DNA of 64,000 nt from Sclerotiophoma versabilis. Its lineage: Eukaryota > Ascomycota > Dothideomycetes > Pleosporales > Didymellaceae. The stretch lies in NCBI GenBank assembly GCA_012274445.1, contig JAAROD010000090.1, positions 372,001-436,000 of the forward strand, given 5' to 3'. Shown one piece after another: positions 23,166 through 35,214 of this stretch. Below the pieces are notes generated by a model that saw nothing but the letters and a program-made list of their open reading frames with translations, was not told the origin of the DNA and did no database searches. Position 1 is the stretch's first letter, and every line of letters starts with the position of its first letter. A program made the translations under genes and the position numbers.

Positions 23166-26100
23166 GGCAGGGTCTCTGAGGAATATAAAAGAATTCAAGG
23201 GTGTGACGACACCAATAGTTTGTTTGGTCGGTGAGGGGGACTGCAAATTCCTGAGGTGTATCCCTAGGGTTGGGACTCGCTAGATGTGGATGGTAGAGGA
23301 TTTGTGCCACCTAAAGCGCTGATCTCAGGTCGAATGCGTTATCTGTGCGCGAGACGGCTCCTATCAGAGTTTGGTGGTCAGACGGTGGCTACTTCACTCG
23401 AAGACACGAGGCCTGTGGGAGGGTTGGCTGGCGGATCAGAGCGGCAATGTATCGATGGTATGGACGCCAGATGGTAAGGGCAAACTGCTGCTATGTAAAG
23501 GTCTCAATTGCGTGCACACCCCACAGAAAGGCAAGAATGAACCACAGGAGACAGGAACGGCGCTGGTGAGGTACTACCGGTAGCGCAACCACTTTGTGAT
23601 ATATAGACTGCATCAGAGCGACGGCCTGGTCCCAGTGAAGAGCAGTGCAACCGCTTTCGGAAACCAACGAGCAGGGGTGCGTTTCCATCACGCGCCTTTC
23701 GCTTTCGAGACATGCATAAGATGGGCTATGCGCGGCCGCCCTTGTCTGTCTTTGTCTGTGGCTTGCTGGGGTGTGGACGCCGACAGCAGCCAAATGCCCG
23801 CGCTCCGCTCTGCCATCGGGCACCCCAGACCGTCTCAGCAATGGGCATCGCGGCCGCAGCTCTCGTCTCGCCCAGTAGCCTCACGCTAATTTTATACACC
23901 GAATTGCATCTAGGGATCAGCAAGGCCATCAGCGTCCGTCACGTACGCCACAAGTGCTTTTACCGGCTGCAGAGACCGCTGAGTGTCGGCTTCAGCGGCT
24001 CAGCGAGTGCAGCTCGATATAGCTCTCCACCCATGAAAGAAAAGTAGAATCTCTGTACCGTCCAGCGGGCGCCTCCAGTCCCACCCGAGCGCTGCAAGCA
24101 GCTTCACGTCCCGACCTGACTCTGCAGGGCCACGCAACACACCGGTGGTGCCGTTTGGTCGTGCTCCTAGCTTCAATACTAAACTCCGGCGTACCCATTC
24201 CTCATACCCCGCCAATCCAAGACTGGACTGCCCTGACTGGACTTTGCGCCAGCAGTCTACTAAGAGGTCCCTGGATTTCGACAGCCATAGCCGTGCTTCT
24301 TCTTGCAATCTTGTTGATTTTGCATGTCTTACCTCCAATTCTGTGATCGACCACGGTGCAAGCTGTCACTCCGTCGCATCCAGATCCGCCGGACTCACAC
24401 AACATTGTGGGGCGCTGTCGTCCTCCGTGATCATTTCTCCAGATTGGTTGCGTTGCACACGACTGTCAATCCGGCATCGAACCGAAGACGAGCGCACAAC
24501 AAGAACCAGCACCGAGCGTGCTGCCGCTCTGTGATGCCACAGCGTTACCACAAGGGAGCGCCTGGCCGCTGTATTGAGGAGGTCGCGTCTCCACATGCGT
24601 CACCATCAAATGATCTTGCGGTTGCGAGGATCCTTCAGGCATATCGACTGGTGATCATTCATCTCGCATCGAATGCAGGTACCAACTCACGATCCTCCTC
24701 AAAGGCCTCGACCGCCAGGTAGGACGGCTTCCGAGGTGGACATTGCTCGATCATTGACACGCCCAAACAGGAAGCCGTTATCATGTTTATGTTGCATCAT
24801 CGCCAATCAGCATGTGTTCATGGTTCCTGAGCTAACGTCCTCGACTGCAGAGAAGCTAACCAGGATCAGGTATCGATTGTTGATTTTACCCTCAAAACAC
24901 AGCACTTTGACAGCGGTTCCAGCGCGCCTGACTGCGAACACACTAATTGGAGCACAGGTGTCTGTCACTTGGTCGAATCCACCCTACAGAGCCTGCGGGA
25001 ACAGCAACTGTCCATGGAGAGGTATCGAAGCGATATGCCAAAAGTGGGCGCAGTATGACTCCCATACTGCCTGGGCCATAGAGACGTACCTGCGCCTCCT
25101 CAAGAGAAGCTTCAAGCCCCCGGTATCGCCTGGAAATTGCTACAGGCTGGCCAACGCAGGACAGTTTTGGATGGTTATTGGATTTTTGGAGCTCCAGGTC
25201 TGCAGCTGCAGCATCTCCATGCCATTAATTGAGTCCTCCAAAGGAGTGCCAGGGCAAGGTAAGTACTGCGCAGGCCTTGACTAGGTGCAGCATGTAGGGT
25301 GGCAATATCTACTGCTTGTTTGTACAACCTTTCGAGTAGTACACAGTACGGCACAGCGCATGTCAGAACCCTTTTGAAATGAATGTCGGATGTGCGCTGT
25401 AGTGTAACGACGTATCCAGAGTGGTACCGTACTGGCTCTGCAGTCTGAGTGCACACCTACGTCGTCTTGTTCCTGCATTGGTTGGACGTGCTTGTGCGGA
25501 CATTCCGTCCAACGTCTTTATTGAAACTGTCCGCCCATCGCCCGTTTACGCCACAAGCGCCCACGATCGTGCATCTGAGCATTTAAATTAGGCGTCGTCT
25601 GCCACAAGTGTTTCGAAAGATTATTATGCCGTAACTATATTGGCGGGACAGCCCGCATCACACGACGAAGACACGGTCCTGACAGATAGCCGGCGCGTTG
25701 GTCCAAAGCTTGACCGGCGCACCATACTCTACAGTAACCTTTGCATGTGGACGAAATCTGTGCTAATTGCAACCACCTGGGATGCCAATCCTCCTGCACA
25801 AGAGCAAACTTGGAATAGTAAACTGGTTAATTAAGGGCAAATTTGCTTTGCTGACCCGTAATCCTTCGCATGTGATGGTTGAGGGGATCGTGGAGGCAGT
25901 GTTGGGTTTGCTGCTTCGCCCCGAGCTCCTGTATATGGATACGCCCGCTCTTAATGGGGATCATCACGGGTCAGCATACACACCACATGATCCTTTTCCG
26001 AGGTAAGGGCAGGTTGCAGCTCGTATCTACATCATGCTAGCCTGCAAAAGACTGTACACTGGAGCAGAAGCAGCGGAGGACGTCGTGTCTCTAGGCCAAT

Positions 26101-26312
26101 GACAGAATGTACAACATCATAGTTTTGCGATGGTACATGAATTGGCCTAGGCGAAGATGGTAGCGCAAATGTGAGCCTTGCTGCTTTATGTTGGCCATGA
26201 CGTGTTTTGCGTATTTACGCGTTGATTTGCGGCTGCACGTCGACCGTCCTCCTGTCCACTGTCATGCTGACAAGACCCACCACTTCCACCCAAATCTATC
26301 CTCAAGCTCAGG
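23166..26312. other. Gene-poor 3.1-kb region
   Basis: Many short frames on both strands, none resembling a protein family or a transposon. The longest, from about 24673 to 25284 (203 codons), shows no domain and no compositional pattern of a real protein. No inverted or direct terminal repeats were noticed by eye. Confidence 0.45.
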
Positions 26313-26849
26313 ATGCCGCCCAAGAATGCAAGCGCGAACGGTACGACGCGTAAAGGGCCCCAATTCAAGCCCCCTCGACCGATGAAAGCGCCTACGAAAG
26401 CCTCAACAGCGGCTGCATCACGCGCCGGCGCGTCAAAGAAACCCAGCGCCTCCGCCGCCAAATCTGGCTTCCAGCCAGCAGCAACAATCATATCTTCTGA
26501 CGAGGAGGATGTGCAAGAAGACGACTTCGACGCCCTCAGCGACGACTTGATGGAGGATGCACCAGCACCGAAATCCGCCAGAACTGTCGAGCCCTTGACA
26601 ACAGCGCATCCAATTCCAGCGCCACTGCTTGCACGACTCCTACATGAGAACTTCGAAGACCCCAACACCCAGATACAAAAAGGCGCAATGACCCTGACGG
26701 GTCGTTATATGGAAATATTCGTTCGAGAGGCACTGGCTCGAGCCAAGCATGAGCGTGCCAGGTCTGCCAGGAACGATGGCATTTCAGATGGCTTCTTGCA
26801 GGTCGAGGATCTGGAGAAGCTTGCACCGCAACTGGTGTTGGACTTTTGA
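26313..26849 (+). CDS. CENP-X / MHF2 histone-fold protein
   Basis: Single-exon protein of 178 residues. The last 75 match the CENP-X (MHF2, Mhf2) histone fold: LLARLLHENFEDPNTQI, then GRYMEIFVREALARA, then LQVEDLEKLAPQLVLDF, which is the usual C-terminal end. CENP-X pairs with CENP-S/MHF1. The pair sits in the CENP-T-W-S-X tetramer at kinetochores and activates the FANCM/Mph1 helicase at stalled forks and crosslinks. The first 100 residues are a basic Ala/Pro/Lys-rich tail followed by an acidic stretch (SSDEEDVQEDD), longer than in animal CENP-X but common in filamentous ascomycetes. The start ATG sits in a reasonable context, and no intron is needed. Confidence 0.88.
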   Translation: MPPKNASANGTTRKGPQFKPPRPMKAPTKASTAAASRAGASKKPSASAAKSGFQPAATIISSDEEDVQEDDFDALSDDLMEDAPAPKSARTVEPLTTAHPIPAPLLARLLHENFEDPNTQIQKGAMTLTGRYMEIFVREALARAKHERARSARNDGISDGFLQVEDLEKLAPQLVLDF

Positions 26850-28039
26850 GGAGCGAGCGTCACAGCAGAGCGCTAGGAAGCAACCACACAGACCGAGACA
26901 TATGACAGTGACACGATGGAGACAGGTCCACCGCGGACGTCATCAGCTACATCGAACGCGGCCTATCGTTGGCATGCTGTTGCGGACAAGCACTTAAGTC
27001 ATTCCCGACGTCGGCGAGCCCCTGTCATGTGTCAAAGAGCACCTATTTTGAGCCCGCAGAGGCTTGTTCACCCAAAATTGTTCCGGTATTGTAGCCTCCG
27101 GATCGACACGATCTCCCGGATGTACAACACATCACGCAATGGGCGGGGCGCACAAGGCTCGAGTTGGAACAAGGATGCTAGTAGATGTCTGAGGAGTGTA
27201 CGAACATTAGATATCGGATGGAGGAGCATGAGCTCAGATGCGCAGCCCCATGAAGAAAGACATCTGGATGCCAAACCAGAGACATCCTGTGCTAGCTGTG
27301 CGGAACCAGCCTCGCCAGGTCAAATACATCCGAAATGATACCCAGGCACCGTGCAGATTTTTTGATCATATCAAAACTTTCCTTGTAATACCTAGGGACG
27401 GTTCTGAGTTTGCCGGCGCCCAGCTGTTGACGTTGCTTGGCTGGAGTGCCCTCAAACACGTCTGGAACGTGGAGTGCTTCGCAGACTCAACACCCAGGCC
27501 CCAACCTCACGACATCACTACAGTCGCACACCGACGACCACTACGCAGCGACAATGCAGGAAATAATCCAACAATTGTTGAAGAGATGTCTGTTGGAATA
27601 GTATGTCCACTACATATGTTTGCGATAGTGCCTTGCTGGCAATCTCAGTGTTACGCGCTGTGAGCCTCAAGTGCCAGGGTCCACGAGGCTGAAGCACGAA
27701 CGGCTTCCAGCATGTCGCAGACTGCCCTTCATGTGTCGGAAAAGATACTAGCCGCTACGACGACGCCTCAGCAAAACGCAACGTGCGAGCCGTCCTCAAT
27801 GCCTTAAAAGTACCTAAGTACACTCCTCAGGCTCACCTTTCTACTCCACATCTGCCCTGCTTCACGTCTGTCGCTGCGTTTCCTACTCATCTTTTCGTTC
27901 ATCTCACCTTTTCGGTCTCTTCCATTCTTAATATCTGGCTAGTCCAGCTTTTAGAGCGCTAGTCGCCTACACCACTCTCTCACGCACGCGCATACTAGTA
28001 ATTCGTCCTATCGACTCCATTCAAACACACATCGTCACC
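26850..28039. other. Intergenic
   Basis: About 1.2 kb with only short unassigned frames. The last 200 bases are pyrimidine-rich (CT tracts around 27830-27960), as expected for a fungal promoter and 5' UTR upstream of the cupredoxin gene. Confidence 0.45.
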
Positions 28040-28981
28040 ATGTACTTCTCGAAATCCTTCGTCGTATCCGTCCTGGTCGGCTTCGCGGCGGCACAGTCGT
28101 CAGCATCCTCGCAATCAATCGCAGCTTCTGAGTCCTTAACCTCGACGGCAAACTCCACAGCATCTGCACCTGCAACATCATCAACCTCGACGACATCGGG
28201 TAGTGGACTCGTCACGCACACCGTTCAGGTTGGCGGGCCAAATGGGTCACTTGCGTTCTACCCCAATAACATTCAGGCAAATGCTGGAGACATGGTTCAG
28301 TTTCAGTTCCACCCAAAGGTATGTCTACGCAGTTGTAGTACCACAACAATGTCTGACGCCAAGTAGAACCATTCCGTCGTCCAGTCTACCTTCGACAACC
28401 CTTGCATACCTATCCAGAACATCATGTCGAACAAGACAGATGCTTTCTTCTCGGGCTTCATGCCAACCTCGACTCCTGCAAACTCGACGTCCCAGCTCCT
28501 GACCTACACCATCCGCGTTCCCGACAATAAGCCCATCTGGTTCTATTGCTCGCAGGGCAAGCACTGCCAGCAGGGCATGGTGGGAGCCATTAATGCGTAC
28601 GTACACGTCTCACACATATGATCCACCTTGATCGAGACTGACACATACAGTCCTGCCTCTGGCGAAAAGACTATGCAAGCATTCACTGCGCTCGCCGCCC
28701 AAGCTACCGAGAATCTCAGCCCCGGTCAAGGCTCTGGCTCTGGATCTGGCTCTGGCTCCGGCTCCGGCACCACCGGCGGCAGTGGCGGTAGTGGCAGTGG
28801 CAACGGAACGGAAACCACATCGCCGTCTTCTGGACCATCCGGCTCACCAACACTGGGCAGCGGCGCATCAGGCACCACTAACAGTCCGGCACAGAACACC
28901 GTCAACGCCGCACCTGCACTCGGCAGCCAGTCATTCTTCAGCCTCGGTGCTGCCGCGGTAGCAGTCTTTGCTTTGTTGTAG
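28040..28981 (+). CDS. GPI-anchored extracellular cupredoxin, Ser/Gly-rich
   Basis: Exons 28040-28318, 28367-28596 and 28651-28981 join to about 279 residues. The N-terminal signal peptide (residues 1-19, ending AAAQ) is followed by a Ser/Thr-rich linker. A cupredoxin domain follows at about residues 58-170, then a Gly/Ser repeat region. The C-terminal hydrophobic tail (FFSLGAAAVAVFALL) fits GPI attachment. Type-1 copper ligands appear present: a His in the NHSVV block, and Cys, His and Met in the YCSQGKHCQQGM block. This architecture is the serine-rich cupredoxin group secreted by many filamentous fungi. Proposed roles include cell-wall or surface functions, sometimes during host or spore contact. 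Which of these applies here is not shown. The three-exon layout restores all ligands in one frame. Confidence 0.88.
28736..28803 (+). repeat. Gly-Ser coding repeat
   Basis: GGCTCT-like hexamers with small variations encode an alternating Gly-Ser linker between the cupredoxin domain and the GPI region. Confidence 0.7.
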
Positions 28982-29457
28982 TCAAGCGAAGACGATATTT
29001 TCTGTTTATGCGGTTTCGCTTGGAGCGCCAGGTTCGACGAGATTTATTGTGATACCACCCTACGACTGAGCTGGCTTTGGTGTATGTTTATGAGGCGTTT
29101 CTGTAGTTACCCTGCCCTGTGGGCGTCACGATAAGATTGCAGAGGTCGTGCCAAAATGATATATAATACTCCTTCCATGGTTCTTAGATACGAATCTGGT
29201 GTTCTGCGACGTGACTGCCACGTCGAATTGCTTTGAGGATGCATGCGTAAGCAATTCTGACGCGCATGACCTGGATGGGTGCACCACCCCTCATTTGTCA
29301 CTTTTCATGGGTAACTTGCACCGGTCGTACACTACACTGGCGAACCACAGATGACTTCGACACACCCTCGGTACTTACAGCGATGCAGGCATGTGCCGTG
29401 TCTGGGGCCTAAGCAGGCTTGTGCAAGCAATGCGAGATGAGATGATCTGCAGACAGC
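28982..29457. other. Intergenic
   Basis: About 476 bases between two plus-strand genes; no gene or repeat recognised. Confidence 0.45.
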
Positions 29458-30645
29458 ATGGTGACCTTGCCGGCAACGTTGCGGTCTCTACCTAGGCTTG
29501 AGCAATCTCTAGGGGGTACGCCTGGCATGGATTTACCTCAAGACGGCTTCTGGAAACGTGTGGGCCTACAAGAGACGGATAGAACAAGATGTCTCGAAGC
29601 CATACGCGGCATGTACGACGGCTATCATGTGGACGAGTTCGAATACCAAGGTTATTGCAGCTTCACATTGCTTTTATCTCCCCTGCAAGAAGAAAGTAGA
29701 AGCAGTGATGGGTTCCAGAGCAACAATCACATGCCCATAACTCGAATTGAGAAGCAGCTCATTGTCCAGTTTCGGCCAGCTCAACACGCCCTTGACCTCG
29801 GCGTGACTTGGGCGACGACCAGGGTATACTCACCACTCGTTCCGTCGGTTCGATCCCTCGACGTCTGTCTGTTTGGAGGCCTTCACGTATACGAAATGAA
29901 CAAGTTGGAAGGAATACCGTTGTCTCGCCTCCGTATCCACACGCTTTCGACAGGAGTTGACCTGCAAGCAAAGCAAGAGACCCTCGTTGCGAACTTCGCA
30001 AAAGTTGTCGCACAAAGCTGGAAAGGTATGGCAAGCAAAGAGCGAAGAGACAGTGTTATGCGGATCGACTCGCCTTCCGATGAAGAACAAACATTACTGT
30101 CACTATGTACAGGCAAAGTAGGATCGCGCATCATTCATAAGCTCAAGACACTTGTCGTCGAGCTTCCAGATCAAACGTTGCGCGACAAAGCTCAGACTAC
30201 GCTGCAGAGGCTTCGCGAAATAGACGACTACCCTATCGTACTGAACCACGGAGATCTCATACCATCCAACATTCTCGTCAACGAGGAGACCTGGGAGATC
30301 TTGGGGCTTGTTGACTGGGCTGAAGCTGAATGGTTGCCCTTTGGGACGTGTCTGTACGGTCTTGAGCATCTTCTTGGTTTTTTGCAACTGCCATTACCGG
30401 GCTTGGACAGACCGACTTTTGTGTACTGCGAGAATGCTCAATGCCTTCGAACTCAGTTCTGGAGCACTTTGTTCCGCCTCTTACCGGAGCTTGAAAGTAG
30501 ACAGGAAGAAGTACATCTGATGAGAGATGTGGGAGTGTTCTTATGGCATGGCTACGCGTGGGATGCTGGTGCGATCGATCGTGTTGTGGACGAGGTGAAC
30601 GACGGCGAGGAGCTGGCAAAACTACGAGCGTTTCTGAACGTCTGA
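29458..30645 (+). CDS. APH-family (aminoglycoside phosphotransferase-like) kinase
   Basis: Single-exon protein of 395 residues. The C-lobe carries the APH/choline-kinase signature LNHGDLIPSNILVN (around residues 261-274), with the catalytic Asp in HGD. The metal-binding strand GLVDWAEAEW follows at about residues 282-291; the DWE/DWA form replaces DFG, as is usual in this family. The region before it holds a plausible N-lobe, though a clear glycine loop is not seen. These proteins phosphorylate small molecules such as amino alcohols, or have no known substrate. Expanded families of unknown role are common in filamentous ascomycetes, and drug resistance should not be inferred. The start ATG at 29458 is the first in frame. 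Confidence 0.85.
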   Translation: MVTLPATLRSLPRLEQSLGGTPGMDLPQDGFWKRVGLQETDRTRCLEAIRGMYDGYHVDEFEYQGYCSFTLLLSPLQEESRSSDGFQSNNHMPITRIEKQLIVQFRPAQHALDLGVTWATTRVYSPLVPSVRSLDVCLFGGLHVYEMNKLEGIPLSRLRIHTLSTGVDLQAKQETLVANFAKVVAQSWKGMASKERRDSVMRIDSPSDEEQTLLSLCTGKVGSRIIHKLKTLVVELPDQTLRDKAQTTLQRLREIDDYPIVLNHGDLIPSNILVNEETWEILGLVDWAEAEWLPFGTCLYGLEHLLGFLQLPLPGLDRPTFVYCENAQCLRTQFWSTLFRLLPELESRQEEVHLMRDVGVFLWHGYAWDAGAIDRVVDEVNDGEELAKLRAFLNV

Positions 30646-31093
30646 CGATGCCTGTCTCTGAATATCGCCATCAAGGTCTCCAACCTTTCTTCCCGTTTCA
30701 CCTACTTATATAAAGCTGTTGTATCTTCTCTCCGCAAACCACATTCTCATTACTGAACGCACCTTCCGCCACAGAGCCCGTTGTTGACTGGATCATATGT
30801 GCGCCTTGCGCTTTCCGAAACGGGTTGCACCTTCCATAGTCATCCAGGCAATGCCTACCTTCGTAAGGCTTCCTAGTTTTCGTCTCACGTCCAACTTCAC
30901 CTCACCGCACGCATTGACGAGAAAACTTTGCAACCGATCTACAATCACCAACTACTGTTGAGACCGACCACCGCACACCTAAAGACCAATTTCCATACTG
31001 CATACCTAAACTTTCTTCAATAGGGTCAGTATGTGTCTTTAATTACTGCATTAGTACCTCGACATCAACAGAGGCAGCAGAAAACGACACACC
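30646..31093. promoter_or_regulatory. Promoter and 5' UTR of the gene at 31094
   Basis: About 448 bases rich in C and T, with a TATATAAA-like stretch at about 30706-30713. It probably contains the promoter and transcription start of the next gene. This assignment rests on position and composition only. Confidence 0.4.
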
Positions 31094-32602
31094 ATGGTTG
31101 CCACGCGACGGAGCGATGGAAATGCTGCACCAACCTCAACTGTCTCCCCGAGACCCATCAAGCGAAGAAAGACCACAGCCAGCAGTGTCTCGGTGAACAA
31201 CCGAAAGCCTGTCACGGTTCAGTCCTCCAACCTAAGGGCTTCTTTCCTGGCTAGCAACAGCACAGCGCCGTCGAAGCCTAACGGTGAGCTACCATCTAGT
31301 GGAAGACCACCTGGAAAAGGTTCAACAACCAAGGTCGATCAGGCGTTGCATGAGCCGCTAAGAACTTCGACCAAACAGATCATGGCTTCCTTGCAGAAGC
31401 TTTCCACACCTGGCAGCTCCGATAACCCAATTGTTCTGATCGAGGACTCACCCAGAGCAAAAGTTTCAAGAAAGAACATCGAGCACAGCAAAGCCGAGCC
31501 TCATAGATTCCAGGACAGACACAGCAAGTTATATACCTACAAGGCCGCACGTCCTGTTCTTGCGCCAAAGCCAGCCAATGGAAGCACCTTCACCGGCCAC
31601 CCAGGTCATGACATATATCGCGTGCATATGGCGAAAATGGTTCAATTGAGTAGATATCAGCATGACCATCACAGGCTGCCATTTGAGATGCAATGTCCAA
31701 TGTCTGCCCAGTATCTGGTATCCCAACACGGTGCTACAAATCCTCACATAAGATCGGCGATTCACCATTACACTCCACCCCTTTCATCGTACCCACGGCA
31801 TATGGCACCTCCTCCATCGGAGGAAGAACAGTTACGAAGAAAAGCTGCACAGTACGTGCGGGAGTACGCGAGACCATGGCCGCCTAAGAGGATGGCAGAA
31901 GATCCTGACGAGACCAGCGAGTCGGATTCAGAGAAGGTTGACCAGGACACCACACTCTCGCGTCGCAAATCACGCCTGAAACAGATCGCAAGCAGCAGTG
32001 GAAAGCTTGAAAGTAGTCCAGTAGCCATTATGTCTGATCATCACTTGCAGCTCACACCACTCATGGAGCATGCTTCGCTGCTCGCTTTGCTTCTGCAAGT
32101 GTATCCGCAGTCAGCAGACCAGAAAGGCCTGAGGGAGGATATAGCAACGCTGGCATCTGTACAGAATCAGCATCTCGCCAATTGGTTGAATCTTGAGACT
32201 GTACAGCCTCGAAAGATGGCGAACCCGCACATTCCTCGTATGAGCAGGAGCACTACGGCTTCACCAGCAAAACTAGTCGTTCACGACCGCACAGACGGTG
32301 AGATAGCTGAGACGGACAAGAAGAAAAAGCAGGACGATGGGATTCGAGGTTTGTTGTCCGCAGATGCGGAGCTGTGGCAGGATGGGTCCGGACTGGGGGT
32401 TGCAGATGTCTATGCAGAGACGAGAGCTTCGACGCCACCGACTGTGCAGAGCGCGAATATCAATGTCCAAGGGAAGACGGCGGTAGTCAGCGCATCGCCG
32501 CCAAGACGCCACACAATCAGCGGTCAGATCTTGTCGCGAAAGCAGGGCGAGAACCTTTCTGTGCCGGTGGTGAATGCCCACCCAGCTGTCAGGGTTACGT
32601 AG
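31094..32602 (+). CDS. Unknown, probably nuclear protein
   Basis: Single-exon protein of 502 residues. Residues 22-27 form a basic cluster (IKRRKT) that could be a nuclear localisation signal. A hydrophobic-acidic stretch, NPIVLIEDSP (about residue 113-122), looks like a SUMO-interacting motif. Residues 150-260 contain a His/Pro/Tyr-rich part with HRLPFEMQCPMSAQYL, then REYARPWPPKRM. A helical segment at about 315-360 (LMEHASLLALLLQVYPQSADQ) may be folded. The rest is disordered. No catalytic domain is recognised. A chromatin or SUMO-linked role is a guess from the motif and composition. Confidence 0.7.
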   Translation: MVATRRSDGNAAPTSTVSPRPIKRRKTTASSVSVNNRKPVTVQSSNLRASFLASNSTAPSKPNGELPSSGRPPGKGSTTKVDQALHEPLRTSTKQIMASLQKLSTPGSSDNPIVLIEDSPRAKVSRKNIEHSKAEPHRFQDRHSKLYTYKAARPVLAPKPANGSTFTGHPGHDIYRVHMAKMVQLSRYQHDHHRLPFEMQCPMSAQYLVSQHGATNPHIRSAIHHYTPPLSSYPRHMAPPPSEEEQLRRKAAQYVREYARPWPPKRMAEDPDETSESDSEKVDQDTTLSRRKSRLKQIASSSGKLESSPVAIMSDHHLQLTPLMEHASLLALLLQVYPQSADQKGLREDIATLASVQNQHLANWLNLETVQPRKMANPHIPRMSRSTTASPAKLVVHDRTDGEIAETDKKKKQDDGIRGLLSADAELWQDGSGLGVADVYAETRASTPPTVQSANINVQGKTAVVSASPPRRHTISGQILSRKQGENLSVPVVNAHPAVRVT

Positions 32603-32912
32603 GATGACGACTTTGTGGTCCAGAAGTGTCACGAATCAATGCCTCATGACTCCATCAATTAGAGTCACAAGAATGAGTGGCAGGAAGAGTAGCGCCAGTT
32701 CAGTCCAGAACAGAGCAAAAGGGACACCCAGACGGCTAAGCCAGCGTGTTTTCGTGTCGACATCGAACAGGTGTTGTGAGGAGGTGTGTAGGATGATTTA
32801 AGAATACACGTTACTCCACACTCACAGGATGCACAGCGAAACGCACTCTCATGTCAAGATTGTCTAATTCGGGTATCGTGAGCTTTTCTCCCCCAACTAT
32901 CAAGCAATGCTT
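32603..32912. other. Convergent 3' intergenic region
   Basis: About 310 bases between convergent genes; no gene seen. Confidence 0.45.
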
Positions 32913-35214
32913 TTAATTGCCCTTGTTTCCGCGTTTCCCTCCCCTCTTCTTCCGGTCAATATGCCCCTGCAGCGTCTTCTTCACATCGCCCAGACTCCTC
33001 TTATTCTTGCTCTTGGCCTTGCCCAGGGTCATTAGGAAGTTCTTCTTGCGCGCCTTCTCGGCATTGGTCGTGCTCTTGCCCTCGGACTCCTTCTTGGCCT
33101 TGCGCTTCGCCGTCGTGGACTGGTGGTTTGTCTCGCGGTCTGCCTTGGCCATGGCAATCTTTTGCTCCTTGGTGTTCTTCTTGCCTAGCGAGGCGGCGGC
33201 TTCGATGGTCTCGGCTGTGATGGCTTCGTCGGCGTGGCGGGCGGCGAGCATGGCGGCGCGCTTGTGCGAGGGCAAATGCGCATTTACAGCTGTGGAGGCT
33301 TGCAGTTCCTTGAGCTGCTTGAGATCGGCCGGGGTGAGGATGGTGGTGGTCAGGAGTTTGGAAATGTGGGCCTGTTTCTGGGCGGCAGAGTCGGGGTCGA
33401 GGGATTTGGAGGCTTCTTTCTGGTTCGCCGCGCTGGCGAGCTTTGCTTTCTTCGCGGCTGGCTTGTCCTTGTCCTCGTCTTCGCTGTCGCTGATGTTGAT
33501 GTCTTCGCCGTCGCTTTCGACGTTGATCCACCCGGATTCGTCGCTGTCGCTGTCGCTCTCCAGCTCCCATTTCTTCCAGTCCTCGGCCTCGTCGAGCTGC
33601 GAGTCGCCGTCGGTGCCGTCTGGGTCGAGGCCTGCTGCGATACGCTTCTTGCGCCTCTCTTCCTCCTTCCAGGCTTCCAGGAGCTCGATGCCGTCGATGC
33701 CGCCCGCGACTTCCTCGCCGTACCGCTGCTCCTTGATGGTGCCGGCGCGGATGCCCAAGCTGGCGTCCTTACCGCGGTCACGCTTGTGCAAGAGTTCGGC
33801 GCCGACTTCACGGTATAGGGAGAGGAGACCTTTGGCGGCCATCATAGTACCTTTGTCTTTGGATTTGCGGTACTGGGGGAGGTTAGTTGAAAGGGTATGT
33901 GCAGGGAAGGTGGGGAAAGCGTACCATGACTAGATCCTGCAGCAGCGTGTCGGTCATTGCCAGGGGCTGGCGGACACAGATCTCGCGGATGGCGTTCAGA
34001 CCGGCGGCGGCGACTTCTGAGGCCGAAGCTTCAGAAACGAACTCGTTGGCAATCTTCTGGACGAGTGGCTCGAGGACGTCGGGCGGGACGTAGTTGTGGG
34101 TGGCTTGGGCGAGGCAGGCGAGGTAGCTAGTGACGGAGGCTTGTCGAGGGGTGAGGTGCTTCAGGAAGTACGAGTAGAGGGACAGGACGGTGAGCTTGTG
34201 CAGACCGACAAGACGCGAGACCAGCTGCAGGACCAGTATCTTCGTCTCGAGCTGGAACTTTGCCTTTGTGTTCTGGACGTGCTTGGCGAAGAGGCTCTCG
34301 GCGAAGCCCTGGGGGTCGTGCAGGAGGTGGAGGGCAGAGAAGTTCAGAGGATGGGGCGCGTGCTTCTTCTTCTCCTTCCTCTTGACAGTCGCGGCGGCCT
34401 TCTTCAGGTCGCGGGCCTTCTTCTTCGTCTTCTTGTTGATGCCGGCCTGATGCCTCAACTTGGCCATGTCGACGTTCTCCTCGTCACTGCTGTCGTCGGC
34501 CGCCTCCTCGCGCTCCTTGTCTCCGCCGAGGAAGAAGCGCACGCCGCCGGCAACGACCTTTTCGTTCTCGCTCAGGGCTGCCAGGCGCATGACCTCGACG
34601 GCGCGGGCGTCGGTCCATATCTGCTTCTTCCACAGCTCGCGGGTGATCTTGACGGCCCAGATGCCCTTGGGCGACTCCTTGTCCGACTCGAGCAGGTTGT
34701 ACAGCACGGTCTGGATGGTGCGGTTGAGCTTGTGGTTCGTGGTCCTGACGTTGGAGGCGCGCAGGTCGGAGAGGATCTTGGTGAAGAGCAGCTGGCGCAG
34801 CGACTTGCTGGGGGTGGCGACGAGGACGGGGAAGAGGGTGTTGAGCAGGGCGACCGAGTCGAGGACGTCCTTGTTGCGCAGCAGACACAGGCTGCCCACG
34901 ATCTTGTCGCGCAGCTCGTACTCGAGGACCTCGTGGTGCTGCAGCAGGATCTGCTGGAGGTCGGCGGGGAACTGGGCGGTGAGGTCGGGGTACAGGTCGG
35001 CGACGTGGGAGACGAACTCGACCAGGTCCTTCAGGTCCGCCAGCCCCGTGCCCTGAGTCGAGGGGTTCTGCAGGAACAGGTCGCGCAGCGTCTCGTACTG
35101 CTGCCACTGGTTGCTGAAGTCGTCGCGGTAGCTCTGCGGGTCGCGCTTGATCTTGAAGCGGAGGGCGGCATGGTCCGCCTCGATCTTTTCGAGCGCTCCC
35201 ACCTTGCGCTTCAT
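32913..35214 (-). CDS. SDA1: SDA1, 60S ribosome biogenesis factor, two exons
   Basis: Exons 35214-33925 and 33872-32913 join through a 52-base GT-AG intron to 749 residues. The N-terminal half matches the SDA1/NUC130 type of helical repeat (DYQQYETLRDLFLQNP-like block, here QWQQYETLRDLFLQNPST). The C-terminal SDA1 part carries KGTMMAAKGLLSLYRE and GAELLHKRDRGK, then an acidic stretch and a very basic tail. SDA1 is an essential nucleolar-nuclear protein in yeast, needed for late 60S assembly and export and for passage through START. Length matches the family (yeast about 770). It shares a 358-base region with the divergent RSE1 gene, another essential nuclear RNA-processing gene. The ATG lies at the start of a MKRKVGALEKI sequence, a usual SDA1 beginning. 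Confidence 0.94.

Noticed and set aside
24673..25284. 203-codon frame in the gene-poor region
   Set aside because: No motif or family resemblance; no support beyond length.
29458..30645. Antibiotic-resistance role for the APH-family gene
   Set aside because: The fold is shared by many fungal kinases with no link to drugs; the sequence gives no evidence for resistance.
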